A stretch of DNA of 64,000 nt, taken from a bacterium (GTDB lineage: Bacteria; UBP6; UBA1177). Under the pieces are notes generated by a model. It saw nothing but the letters and a program-made list of their open reading frames with translations, did no database searches and was not told where the DNA came from. Location: assembly GCA_017963125.1 (NCBI GenBank), contig JAGCUA010000012.1:1-64000 (forward strand). Direction: 5' to 3'. The translations under genes and the position numbers were made by a program. The stretch's first letter is position 1, and each line of letters opens with the position of its first letter. Below, one piece after another: positions 54,452-63,618 of this stretch.

Positions 54452-57235
54452 ATGAAGAACTTTTTTGTTTCTATCTGCCTTTTTGCGGCTTTGATTTTCG
54501 TCGTCAGCTGCGGCGGCGGAAGCTCCAAAGAGAGCGACAACACCGACACAGGCGAGACTGTGACAGACGAAGATTCTGTCGACACTGAACCGACGGGTGA
54601 CACTGAACCAACTGGTGACACCGAACCGTCAGGCGACACCGAGCCTGACAACCCCGATTCGGATGATCCTGACACGACTCCGGAACCAAAACCCGACGAC
54701 GATGCAGATTCTACACCAGGCCCCAAACCGGATGATGATGCGGACACCGCTGCGGAAGAAAATGACGATGATGCGGACACTATTACCGAGATGACAGAAG
54801 AGAAATGTGCTGCTTTGGGCGGAACATTTAACGAAGACGGCACCTGCACGAGGATCAAAGAGTGCGATCCTATACCTGACGCAGCCATAAACACAGTGTG
54901 GATCGGGGACTCTTCCTACACCCAGACTTATACCAACGGTCAATGGACGCCTGTCTATCCTACGCAGTTTTCAGGCACTCACATAGCATGCCACTATGAC
55001 TGTGCTGACGGATATATCTATGATGGCAGCACCAACTACTCCTGCGTAAATCCGTGCGACAACGATCCTTGCGCAGGGATCGAACATGCAACAGGCGAAT
55101 GCACAGCAATTGAGGCAACCAGATTCGAATGCGGCTGCGATGATGGCTATGCATGGGCTTTTGATGAAGGGAACAGCGCAAACAGCAAATGCGAAAAGAC
55201 CAAGCTGACAATGTGCAATGAAGCAGGCGGTGATTGGAACTACGACAACACTTGCAAAAGACAGACAAACTGTGCCGACAAACCTGAAAATAGCGTATGG
55301 AACGGTAATTCTTACTTCACCCAGACTTACTCATACACCGATGCTGCCTGGAGTGCCGAGATCTCCACAGAATACAGCGAAACTGCAGGTGTATGCCACT
55401 TCAAATGCGCTGAAGACTATCTTTGGGACAGCGACACCAGCACTTGCGTCGAAAATCCGTGCAACAGTGATCCTTGCGAGGAGATCGCGGGATTCGAAAC
55501 GACCTGCATTGTGCTGAGCTCAACAGAACGATACTGCGTTCACACAGATTCAGTCACCGAGCTGACCTGGTCGGACAAATCGGAAAACCCGATGAACTTG
55601 AGTGCTGCAGATTCATATTGCGAAGATCTGGATGAAGGCGGTTTCGATGACTGGTATCTGCCGAATATCAACGAGCTCAGATCACTCATTCAGGATTGCG
55701 CAGGCTCTGTTTCCGGCGGCATTTGCGGTGTTATAGAGCCGGGATGTCTCTCCACAAACGAAGCGTGTTATTCATGGTCGAACTGCAGTTCATGCACTTC
55801 CGATGCAACCGGAGGTCACAGCAAATTTTCCGACACTGACTCGATTTGGTCTTCATCTGCCATAGACTCGACCTACGTTTGGTTCGTTGGTTTTACAAAC
55901 GGAAAAGTGGACATGTACAACAAGAACACAGGCTCTTACTTCGTCCGCTGCGTGAGAAGCGACGGCTCTCAGGCTGCCGACTGCACCGCTGTCGGAGGAG
56001 CATGGAACGGAAGCACCTGCACAAGAACAGTTGCATGCGCCGGAAAACCGGGTCACTCTGTATGGAACGGAGAGACGGCTTATACTGCAACATATTCTGA
56101 AGGCTCATGGAGTGACGCTGTCACAGCCGAATACAGCGAAACGGCAGGTGCATGCCACTTCAAATGCGCGGATGACTATCTTTGGGATGACGACACCAGC
56201 ACTTGCGTCGAAAATCCGTGCAACAGTGATCCTTGCGAGGAAATTACAGGTTTCGACACAACCTGCAAAATGTTGGGCACGACGGATTTCTACTGCCTCT
56301 ACAAAGATACGACCACTGGTCTCATCTGGTCGGAGATAGCGGAAGACAAGATGAAGTTTAGGAATAGCAGTGATCCAGAGAATATAACTTATCCTGCACG
56401 GGATTACTGCGAAAACCTGGCTGAAGGCGGTCTTGAAGACTGGCATTTGCCGACAATCGATGAGTTGAGATCTCTAATTAAAGACTGCGGCACCTCTGTT
56501 CTTGGCGGTGCTTGCCCTATCAGCGATCCGGATTATTTATCATACAATAGTAGTGATGTGTCTACCTGTCGGTGCGAAGAAGATACCAGCGGAAAATACA
56601 GCAAATTCGGAGAAGCTGATCCCTTCTGGGCATTCTGGTCATCATCTGCCCGCTCAGACTCCACACAACACGCTTGGTTTGTCAATTTCAAAAGAGGTTC
56701 GGTATCCATGACATATGATGATAATAACCTCTACATCCGCTGCGCAAGATGCGAAAACGGTTATTTCTGGAACGGAACTGTTTGTCAGGCGCTTCCTGAA
56801 TGCAGTTCATCGAACACCGGCCCCTGCTTTGATTCAACAAGCAAGCTCACATGGTCTGCGAAAGCTGATAATCAACTGAATTTTGCAAATGCCCAGACAC
56901 ATTGCGAAAATTTGACCGATAAGGGTTATACCGACTGGAGACTGCCTACGATCAGCGAACTCAGAACACTAATCACTTGTTCCCTAACTACTACTAGCGG
57001 GGAATGCGGAGTTACAGACAACTGCCTCTCTTACAGCGAATGCTATAATAGTGCATGTGATGGTTGTCCTAACAATCCAAACAACGGATACAGCAAATTC
57101 GGTGAGATAGGATGGTTCATGTCTTCCTCTATCAACTCAGACAATTCCGACAATAGTTGGTTCATTAATTTTAACTATGGAAGACCAATGCAATCTGCTA
57201 AGACCAATTCACGCGTTATCCGCTGCGTAAGGTAG
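54452..57235 (+). CDS. Lipoprotein with three DUF1566 modules
   Basis: A 927-residue lipoprotein (lipobox V-V-S-C). Residues about 20-110 form an acidic Thr/Pro/Asp linker. Cys-rich EGF-like segments follow, then three DUF1566 (Lcl C-terminal, C-lectin-like) modules, each of type 'LTWSDKSENPMNLS ... DWYLPNINELRSLI ... FVRCVR'. The first two composite units (S-V-W-N-G to the RC-V-R end) are internal duplicates, with the stretch around HFKCADDYLWDDDTSTC nearly identical at DNA level. DUF1566 modules are common in large secreted proteins of deltaproteobacteria; the ligand is unknown. GAGGTG precedes the ATG. Confidence 0.85.
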   Translation: MKNFFVSICLFAALIFVVSCGGGSSKESDNTDTGETVTDEDSVDTEPTGDTEPTGDTEPSGDTEPDNPDSDDPDTTPEPKPDDDADSTPGPKPDDDADTAAEENDDDADTITEMTEEKCAALGGTFNEDGTCTRIKECDPIPDAAINTVWIGDSSYTQTYTNGQWTPVYPTQFSGTHIACHYDCADGYIYDGSTNYSCVNPCDNDPCAGIEHATGECTAIEATRFECGCDDGYAWAFDEGNSANSKCEKTKLTMCNEAGGDWNYDNTCKRQTNCADKPENSVWNGNSYFTQTYSYTDAAWSAEISTEYSETAGVCHFKCAEDYLWDSDTSTCVENPCNSDPCEEIAGFETTCIVLSSTERYCVHTDSVTELTWSDKSENPMNLSAADSYCEDLDEGGFDDWYLPNINELRSLIQDCAGSVSGGICGVIEPGCLSTNEACYSWSNCSSCTSDATGGHSKFSDTDSIWSSSAIDSTYVWFVGFTNGKVDMYNKNTGSYFVRCVRSDGSQAADCTAVGGAWNGSTCTRTVACAGKPGHSVWNGETAYTATYSEGSWSDAVTAEYSETAGACHFKCADDYLWDDDTSTCVENPCNSDPCEEITGFDTTCKMLGTTDFYCLYKDTTTGLIWSEIAEDKMKFRNSSDPENITYPARDYCENLAEGGLEDWHLPTIDELRSLIKDCGTSVLGGACPISDPDYLSYNSSDVSTCRCEEDTSGKYSKFGEADPFWAFWSSSARSDSTQHAWFVNFKRGSVSMTYDDNNLYIRCARCENGYFWNGTVCQALPECSSSNTGPCFDSTSKLTWSAKADNQLNFANAQTHCENLTDKGYTDWRLPTISELRTLITCSLTTTSGECGVTDNCLSYSECYNSACDGCPNNPNNGYSKFGEIGWFMSSSINSDNSDNSWFINFNYGRPMQSAKTNSRVIRCVR

Positions 57236-57278
57236 TGGTTCGACAAACAATCAAAAACAAGAAAACTTCCATAATTCT

Positions 57279-57306
57279 TTGCCATTTTTCAGTTTTTCTC
57301 TATAAT
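57279..57306 (+). promoter_or_regulatory. Predicted promoter of the second DUF1566 lipoprotein
   Basis: TTGCCA (57279-57284), 16-bp spacer, TATAAT (57301-57306), then TTTGCGG, TTTTT and AAGGAGG. Confidence 0.65.
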
Positions 57307-57330
57307 TTTGCGGTTTTTAAGGAGGACAAA

Positions 57331-58854
57331 ATGAAAAAATTTCTGGCAGTTTTCACGATTTTCGCAGTTTTGATGTTTATTGTCAGCTGCGGCAGCAATT
57401 CAAAAACCAATGACACAACCGGCACCGGTGAGACTGTGACTGACGAAGACTCAGTCGACACTGATCAAACGGACACTGAACAGACGGAAAATACTGATTA
57501 TGACACACATGACACCAATGAGACTGATACAACTCCTGACAATGATGAAGATACGGCTCAGGAAGATAACGATGAGGATGATGATACACCTGCTGAACCT
57601 ACGCCCGACGACGATGCCGATTCAACTGCTGAACTGACACCGGATGACGATGCGGCTTCTTTGTCAGAAAATGATGAAGATTCAACGGATTCAGAACAAA
57701 ATGACAGTGATACTGAAACTGATGAAAATCCCTGTGATCCGAATCCGTGCACTATCGTTGAAAATTCAACAAATGAGTGCATCAAAATGATCGAAACCGC
57801 CATACAATACAACTACGAAGAAAATGCCTTTGAAACAGTAATAACCGACACCTACTACAAATGCGGATGCAAAACCGGATACTCATGGAGCGGCTCTACA
57901 TGCAAATCAAAGCCAGTAAGCAATTCGATGTCAATCGGCAACATCTGCACAGGTCAGGATCGCTGCTTCACTGAAACTGAAGAGTTTTCATGCTCAGATT
58001 ACTCAGAAGAATTTGAAGATTTTTTCGGGCAGGATGCGCAGTATGCTGAAGCTGAATTCTGTTTTCCGCATAACTTTTCGATCAACACTAATGATTCAGA
58101 GGAAAACGATGATGACACTGTTATTGACAACAATACCGGGCTTGAATGGCAGCGGGCAATGCCGAGTGAAATTTTCAACTGGGACGACGCTGTTTCATAC
58201 TGCAACAATCTTACATACGCAGGACATTCCGACTGGCGTCTGCCGAGCCCGACGGAACTTCACACTATTTCAGACCTCGGAAGACACACACCAGCCTTTG
58301 ACACAAGGTATTTTTCAAGCATAACGTCTTATTCCAGAAGTTTGTGGACTTCACAGGAAAGTAAAGCTGATACCGATACCGACAAGGCCTATTCCGTAAG
58401 TTATTACGACTCATCGTCTCCATTGATAGCAAAAACCTATGAACTCTATGTGATGTGTGTCCGCGGCAATGAACTGCCGACAGCCTCATTCACGACTCAA
58501 ACAATAAGCGAAGACATTGTTGTCATCGATTCAGCTACAAACTTGATGTGGCAAAAAACTTATGAAACAAATAAAACTTGGCACTTGGCTCTTCAATATT
58601 GTGAAAATCTGATTTATGCAGGCTATTCAGACTGGCGTTTGCCCAACAGAAATGAACTTGAATCGCTTCTTGACTATGATAAATCCGCAGCACCGTATTC
58701 AGACTTCCCCGATATGCCCGGAGAGTGGTTCTGGTCTTCCTCCAACATCATTAATAATTCCGCCCACGCATGGTTCTTAAATTTTACAAGAGGTCGTCCT
58801 GATCAGAACTTCAAGACCGCAAGCAGCAATGTCAGGTGTGTGAGAAATCATTAA
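57331..58854 (+). CDS. Lipoprotein with two DUF1566 modules
   Basis: A 507-residue lipoprotein (lipobox I-V-S-C), a paralogue of the preceding one. A ~120-residue Asp/Glu/Thr linker contains the shared G-E-T-V-T-D-E-D-S-V-D stretch. One Cys-rich EGF-like segment and two DUF1566 modules follow (LEWQRAMP ... DWRLPSPTELH; LMWQKTYE ... DWRLPNRNELESLL ... NVRCVR). The start is the ATG at 57331 after AAGGAGG; the longer frame from 57235 spans the promoter. It was probably duplicated together with the promoter of its neighbour. Confidence 0.85.
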   Translation: MKKFLAVFTIFAVLMFIVSCGSNSKTNDTTGTGETVTDEDSVDTDQTDTEQTENTDYDTHDTNETDTTPDNDEDTAQEDNDEDDDTPAEPTPDDDADSTAELTPDDDAASLSENDEDSTDSEQNDSDTETDENPCDPNPCTIVENSTNECIKMIETAIQYNYEENAFETVITDTYYKCGCKTGYSWSGSTCKSKPVSNSMSIGNICTGQDRCFTETEEFSCSDYSEEFEDFFGQDAQYAEAEFCFPHNFSINTNDSEENDDDTVIDNNTGLEWQRAMPSEIFNWDDAVSYCNNLTYAGHSDWRLPSPTELHTISDLGRHTPAFDTRYFSSITSYSRSLWTSQESKADTDTDKAYSVSYYDSSSPLIAKTYELYVMCVRGNELPTASFTTQTISEDIVVIDSATNLMWQKTYETNKTWHLALQYCENLIYAGYSDWRLPNRNELESLLDYDKSAAPYSDFPDMPGEWFWSSSNIINNSAHAWFLNFTRGRPDQNFKTASSNVRCVRNH

Positions 58855-58868
58855 AAATCCGAAAATAT

Positions 58869-58896
58869 TTGAGTTATTCTCAAAAAGTGCCAAAAT
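58869..58896 (+). promoter_or_regulatory. Predicted promoter of the aconitase-family gene
   Basis: TTGAGT (58869-58874), 16-bp spacer, CAAAAT (58891-58896), directly followed by CCGCCG and a T-run. Confidence 0.5.
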
Positions 58897-58936
58897 CCGC
58901 CGATTTTTAGGTTTTTGTTCAATTACGAGGTGAAAA

Positions 58937-60193
58937 ATGGGACAGACTTTTGCTGAGAAGATTTTTTCGAAAATGGCGGGAAGACCGGTCGTTCCGGGAA
59001 CTATCCTGACTATCAGACCGGACCACGTTCTTACGCATGACAACAGCGCGGCGATCTATTCCACCTTCAAGAAAATGGGTGGAAAAAAGGTCGATGATCC
59101 GAATCAGATCCTGATAATTCTTGACCACATCGTACCGGCTGCAAACGAAAAGGCGGCAACGAACCACCAGACTGTAAGACAGTTCGTCAAAGAACAGGGA
59201 ATAAAAAATTTCTACGACTGCGGACGCGGAATCTGCCATCAGGTAACGGTTGAAGAAGGTTTCGCGCTTCCCGGCAAATTCATCGTCGGAAGCGACTCCC
59301 ACACTGTAACTTACGGCGCTCTCGGCGCATTCTCGACCGGTATCGGCAGAAGCGAATCGGCAGGGATCTGGGCAACAGGCGAAATCTGGCTCAAAGTTCC
59401 CGAATCGATGAAGATCGTCCTCAAAGGAAAACCGAAACCCTACGTTTCGTCGAAAGACGTCCTTCTTCACATTGCAGGACTTATCAAAGTTGACGGTGCA
59501 CTTTACAAAAGCGTAGAATTTTCAGGCGATTACATTGAAAATATCGAACTTGCCGACAGGCTTGTTTTCACCAATATGTCAGTCGAGATCGGCGCAAAAA
59601 ACGGATACATGGCTCCCGACGAGAAAGTTTTCAGCTTCCTCGAAAAACACGGGATCCCGCGTGACGCCTACACTCCGATCTATCCGGACGCCGATGCCGA
59701 ATACGCAGAAACTCTCGAAATCGACGTTTCCGAAATCGAGCCGATGGTCGCGATGCCGCACACTGTCGACAACGTAAACAAAGTCAGCAATATGCACGAT
59801 GTCAAAGTCAATCAGGTCCTCATCGGAACATGCACGAACGGCAGAATAGAAGACCTGAGGATCGCCGCTGAAATTCTCAAAGGAAAACATGTCGCGAAAG
59901 AAACGAGACTTCTCGTTCTTCCTGCAAGCTCGGATATTTACCTCAAGGCAATGGAAGAAGGACTTTTCAAAATTTTCGTCGAAGCGGGCGGAATAATCCT
60001 GAACCCCGGCTGCGGACCGTGCCTCGGCGCGCATGAAGGCATCATGGCTCCAGGCGAAATCACCGTCAGCACCGCAAACAGAAATTTCAAAGGAAGAATG
60101 GGCTGCAACCAGTCCGAAATCTACCTCGCAAGCCCGGCAACAGCCGCTGCGACCGCGATAAAAGGCTTCATCTGCTCCCCGACAGACCTTTAA
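58937..60193 (+). CDS. 3-isopropylmalate dehydratase/homoaconitase-type large subunit
   Basis: A 418-residue aconitase-superfamily large subunit with a [4Fe-4S] cluster bound by Cys in GTCTNGR and NPGCGPCLG. Substrate motifs include VGSDSHTVTYGALGAFSTGIGRSE and RNFKGRMG. The size and separate-subunit form match the LeuC/HacA group; the exact substrate (isopropylmalate, homoaconitate, citrate or methyl-substituted malates) cannot be told. No small subunit (LeuD) gene follows. GAGG precedes the ATG. The aminotransferase gene begins 27 bp later and may be co-transcribed. Confidence 0.9.
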   Translation: MGQTFAEKIFSKMAGRPVVPGTILTIRPDHVLTHDNSAAIYSTFKKMGGKKVDDPNQILIILDHIVPAANEKAATNHQTVRQFVKEQGIKNFYDCGRGICHQVTVEEGFALPGKFIVGSDSHTVTYGALGAFSTGIGRSESAGIWATGEIWLKVPESMKIVLKGKPKPYVSSKDVLLHIAGLIKVDGALYKSVEFSGDYIENIELADRLVFTNMSVEIGAKNGYMAPDEKVFSFLEKHGIPRDAYTPIYPDADAEYAETLEIDVSEIEPMVAMPHTVDNVNKVSNMHDVKVNQVLIGTCTNGRIEDLRIAAEILKGKHVAKETRLLVLPASSDIYLKAMEEGLFKIFVEAGGIILNPGCGPCLGAHEGIMAPGEITVSTANRNFKGRMGCNQSEIYLASPATAAATAIKGFICSPTDL

Positions 60194-60220
60194 TTTTTAA
60201 CTTTAATGGAGTTATAAATC

Positions 60221-61429
60221 ATGAGCGAAATCATCCTTTCTAACAGAGTTTTGAACATGACCGAATCAGCCACTCTGGCTATGACAAACAAAAGCCGCGA
60301 ACTTAAAGCGCAGGGCATCGATGTCATCAGCCTGAGCATCGGTGAACCCGACTTCAATACACCAGTATCGGCAAAACAGGCAGCTATCGACGCTATCAAC
60401 AACAATGATACGCACTATCCGCCCGTTCCAGGCACACCGGCACTGCGCAAAGCAATCGCCGCAAAACTGAAACGCGACAATGGTCTCGACTATAAAGAAA
60501 CCGAAATCCTTGTTTCGAACGGCGCGAAACAGGCAATCAACAACACGCTGCAGGCAATACTCAACGACGGCGACGAAGTCATCATCCCCGCTCCGTTCTG
60601 GGTATCCTATCCTGAAATGGTAAAACTGAGCGGCGGCGTTCCGGTCATCGTCAAGAGCGATATGGCCCACGACTTCAAAATAACCGCAGAGGATCTTGAG
60701 AAAGCCATCACCACGAAGACAAAAGCCCTGCTCTTCAACACGCCGTGCAACCCGAGCGGCAGCGTTTTCACAAAGGCTGAACTTTCGGCTATTGCCGAAG
60801 TGCTGAAAAAATATCCGAATATCATCGTTATTTCCGACGAAATCTATGAGTTCATCCAGTACGAGCACAAACACGAGAGCATGGGTCAGTTCGACTTCCT
60901 GAAGGATCGTCTCGTCATCGTCAACGGCGTTGCGAAAGGTTATGCAATGACCGGCTGGAGAATCGGATATATCGCAGCTCCGGAGGCTATCGTCAAAGCT
61001 GCCAACAAGATCCAGGGACAGATCACTTCCGGTATCTGCACGATCGCACAGGCAGCGGCAGTTAAGGCTCTTGAGCTTTGCCCTGAGAACTCTGAAGAGA
61101 TCAGAAACATGATGAAGGCTTTCCGCGAGCGCCGCGACACCGTCGTTAAGATGATGAACGAAATTCCCGGCGTAAAATGCAACACCCCGGCAGGCGCATT
61201 CTATGTCTTCCCCGATATGAAGTATTATTTCGGCAAAACCGACGGCGAGACCGTCATCAAAGGCAGCGACGACCTCTGCATGTGGCTGCTTTACAACGCT
61301 CATGTAGCATGCGTAGCCGGAGAATCCTTCGGTAACGGCGACTGCATCCGCATCTCCTACGCGACCTCGCTGGACAAACTGGTCGAAGCAATAAGAAGAA
61401 TCAAAGAAGCACTGACTAAGCTTCATTAA
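60221..61429 (+). CDS. aspC: Class I/II PLP-dependent aminotransferase (aspartate aminotransferase-like)
   Basis: A 402-residue fold-type I enzyme. SLSIGEPDFNTP, NGAKQAINNTLQAIL, FNTPCNPSGSVFTKAEL, ISDEIYEFIQY, and the PLP lysine in GVAKGYAMTGWRIGYIAAPE are present, with the carboxylate-binding Arg in IRISYATS. It matches the thermophile-type (Ib) aspartate aminotransferases. TGGAG lies before the ATG. Adjacent to the aconitase-family subunit, it could serve amino-acid synthesis, but a dedicated pathway is not proven. Confidence 0.93.
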   Translation: MSEIILSNRVLNMTESATLAMTNKSRELKAQGIDVISLSIGEPDFNTPVSAKQAAIDAINNNDTHYPPVPGTPALRKAIAAKLKRDNGLDYKETEILVSNGAKQAINNTLQAILNDGDEVIIPAPFWVSYPEMVKLSGGVPVIVKSDMAHDFKITAEDLEKAITTKTKALLFNTPCNPSGSVFTKAELSAIAEVLKKYPNIIVISDEIYEFIQYEHKHESMGQFDFLKDRLVIVNGVAKGYAMTGWRIGYIAAPEAIVKAANKIQGQITSGICTIAQAAAVKALELCPENSEEIRNMMKAFRERRDTVVKMMNEIPGVKCNTPAGAFYVFPDMKYYFGKTDGETVIKGSDDLCMWLLYNAHVACVAGESFGNGDCIRISYATSLDKLVEAIRRIKEALTKLH

Positions 61430-61543
61430 TTTCATTTTTTTTCATATTTTCTCTTTTTATCTGCAAAAAAAGTCCCTTTAAGTTTGCATTTTGCTTATAT
61501 ATCAATATATTTTAGGCGTTTGTTTGCTTAAACGGAGAAAAGC

Positions 61544-63598
61544 ATGAGACATTCGAAATTTTTTATCCTTTTGACGTTGTTCGTTTTTTCCTTTGTAACA
61601 CTTTCCGCACAGGAAGCTGCTGAAGAACAGAAACCTGCTGAACAACCTGCTCAGGCTGCTGAAGAGCAGAAACCGGCGGAACAGCCCGCTCCTGCTGCTG
61701 AAGAGCAGAAACCCGCGGAACAGCCCGCTCCTGCTGCCGAAGAACAGAAACCCGCGGAACAGCCCGCTCCTGCTGCTGAAGAGCAGAAACCGGCGGAACA
61801 GCCTGCTCCTGCTGCTGAAGAACAGAAACCTGCTGAACAGCCTGCTCCTGCTGCCGAAGAACAGAAACCGGCTGCACAACCTGTTGCACAGCCTGCTCCG
61901 ACAAAAGCCGAAGAACCCAAACCGGCTGAAAAACCTGCTGCACAGCCTGCTCCTGCAAAAGCTGAAGAGCAGAAACCGGCTGAAGAACAACCTGCTGAAG
62001 ATGCAGCTGCAAAGAAAGACGACAGCAATGAAAAAATGATAAGGGATATCGAAAAACGATTCTGGAAAGGCGAAGTCGCGAACATCGGCGCGAACGAGAT
62101 CATCTCTCCCTACAACAGCGCAGGTCTCGCAGCCGGTGTCAAATTGATGGATGACGCCCTTTACCTCGTTATCACTCCGAAATTTTCGATGCACTTCGAC
62201 AAACTTATAAAAGAGCCGGTCAGCGAGAAAGAACTTGACCTCATTTTCGGATTTCACGTTCCGCTCAATGTCAGACTTGTCAACACAGACATCAACAACA
62301 ATGACCACAGCATCCGCTTCAGAAGTGAAGACTGGGATGAGTGGCAGGATTACCTCAAGATCCTCAGATACTTCCAGATAGGAACTTCCGAAGACAACCT
62401 TTACCTGTCGATCGGCAGCAACTTCGCTCAGACGATCGGTCACGGAACGATCCTCAAACGCTACATCCCGAACCACGACTCGACGTTTTCGACCATGTCG
62501 GCGAAACTCAACTGGTATTTCGACTACGGCGGTTTCGAGGCACTTCTCGGCGACGTAGCGAGAGGAAACATCTTCGGCGGCATCGTATTCCTGAAACCTT
62601 TCTCCGCAATCGGGAACTACCATGCAAGAAGCGCTTCGTTCGGATACTCTTTCGTAGGCGACAGAAGCGCTCCGACAAAGCTGAAATATGAAAAATACTA
62701 CGATTACGATCCCGATGACTATCTCAACGGAAAAGACAACAGACTTCCGAGGATCGCAGTCGACTCCAAAGGCCGTCCTATAATCGAAGACGACGAGTTC
62801 CTCTACATGCAGGGTATCGACTTCGAGATCAAACTTTTCAAGAACGAAAAAGTCGACATCAAGACTTTCGCCGACTATTCATGGTTCAAGACTGACTTCG
62901 TGAAAGGCGGTTTCACCTTCGGTCTTCTGGGAAGATTCAACCTCGACGACAAGAACCAGCATGCGATCAGAATCCAGCTTGAAGGAAGAGCTCACCATGA
63001 CTCTTATATGCCATCTTTCTTCGATACTTTCTACGATATCGAACGTATAGAGATGATGACCAACATCTTCGGAGCAAAGAACTTCCAGCCCGACGGACGC
63101 TCGAAATACTGGCACCTCATGAACGATTCGGACGACAAGTTCGTAGGATCATTTTACGGAGAGTTCAGCTACAGCTTCAGGACTTGGATATCCCTTTCGC
63201 TCGGATACGAAAAACTTCCCGACTCCTCATCGCTTTTCGCACACCTCGAGCTTCCTGACCTCTGGATCGTAAAGATGATGGTCACCTACTACAAACGCGG
63301 CTTCGGCAGCGCAAAGGAACTCTTCTCCGACAGCCACGTAAGCTCTCTTTTCAGAGGCGTCATCAGATTCCAGATCCTTCCGTTCCTCTACATCAACGGT
63401 TACGCCGGCAAACACTGGAGTTTCTGGAATGCAAAGAACCCGCGTCCGCATGACAACCTCGAAGGCCACTACGTTTCATCCTGGGATCTCGGTGCCGATG
63501 TAGAATTCGGCTGGGAATGGGGCAGATCCGGAAAAGAAGACAAGAAAGCCGACAAGAAAGCAGATAAAAAAGCTGACAAGAAAGAAGAAAAGAAATAA
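61544..63598 (+). CDS. Probable outer-membrane/periplasmic protein with EQKPAEQPAP repeats
   Basis: A 684-residue protein with a cleavable signal peptide (cut likely after L-S-A, residue 22). Residues 25-102 are six 13-residue repeats A-A-E-E-Q-K-P-A-E-Q-P-A-P, followed by a longer Pro/Ala/Lys stretch to about 160, suited to spanning peptidoglycan. The remaining ~500 residues alternate aromatic and polar residues with many Tyr/Phe/Gly, consistent with a beta-barrel or beta-rich outer-membrane domain. The last 20 residues are a K-K-A-D repeat. No family is recognised. GGAG lies before the ATG at 61544. Confidence 0.75.
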   Translation: MRHSKFFILLTLFVFSFVTLSAQEAAEEQKPAEQPAQAAEEQKPAEQPAPAAEEQKPAEQPAPAAEEQKPAEQPAPAAEEQKPAEQPAPAAEEQKPAEQPAPAAEEQKPAAQPVAQPAPTKAEEPKPAEKPAAQPAPAKAEEQKPAEEQPAEDAAAKKDDSNEKMIRDIEKRFWKGEVANIGANEIISPYNSAGLAAGVKLMDDALYLVITPKFSMHFDKLIKEPVSEKELDLIFGFHVPLNVRLVNTDINNNDHSIRFRSEDWDEWQDYLKILRYFQIGTSEDNLYLSIGSNFAQTIGHGTILKRYIPNHDSTFSTMSAKLNWYFDYGGFEALLGDVARGNIFGGIVFLKPFSAIGNYHARSASFGYSFVGDRSAPTKLKYEKYYDYDPDDYLNGKDNRLPRIAVDSKGRPIIEDDEFLYMQGIDFEIKLFKNEKVDIKTFADYSWFKTDFVKGGFTFGLLGRFNLDDKNQHAIRIQLEGRAHHDSYMPSFFDTFYDIERIEMMTNIFGAKNFQPDGRSKYWHLMNDSDDKFVGSFYGEFSYSFRTWISLSLGYEKLPDSSSLFAHLELPDLWIVKMMVTYYKRGFGSAKELFSDSHVSSLFRGVIRFQILPFLYINGYAGKHWSFWNAKNPRPHDNLEGHYVSSWDLGADVEFGWEWGRSGKEDKKADKKADKKADKKEEKK
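61616..61849 (+). repeat. 39-bp tandem repeat (6 units) in the Pro-rich linker
   Basis: Six near-identical in-frame 39-bp units encode A-A-E-E-Q-K-P-A-E-Q-P-A-P; a seventh, degenerate unit follows to about 61888. The antisense strand is also open here because of the repeat. Confidence 0.92.
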
Positions 63599-63618
63599 CT
63601 CCTTACGAAGAGGAAAAC

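Noticed and set aside
60266..61435. 389-codon open frame on the minus strand opposite the aminotransferase
   Set aside because: A shadow of a well-conserved gene; composition is unlike real proteins here and no motif is seen.
61616..61849. Possible CRISPR array or minisatellite outside genes
   Set aside because: The 39-bp units are in frame within a coding sequence and lack spacers.
61502..62623. Long open frame on the minus strand opposite the repeat-rich envelope protein
   Set aside because: It is low-complexity Ser/Arg/Phe/Leu sequence produced by the antisense of the 39-bp repeats, with no ribosome site or recognisable domain.
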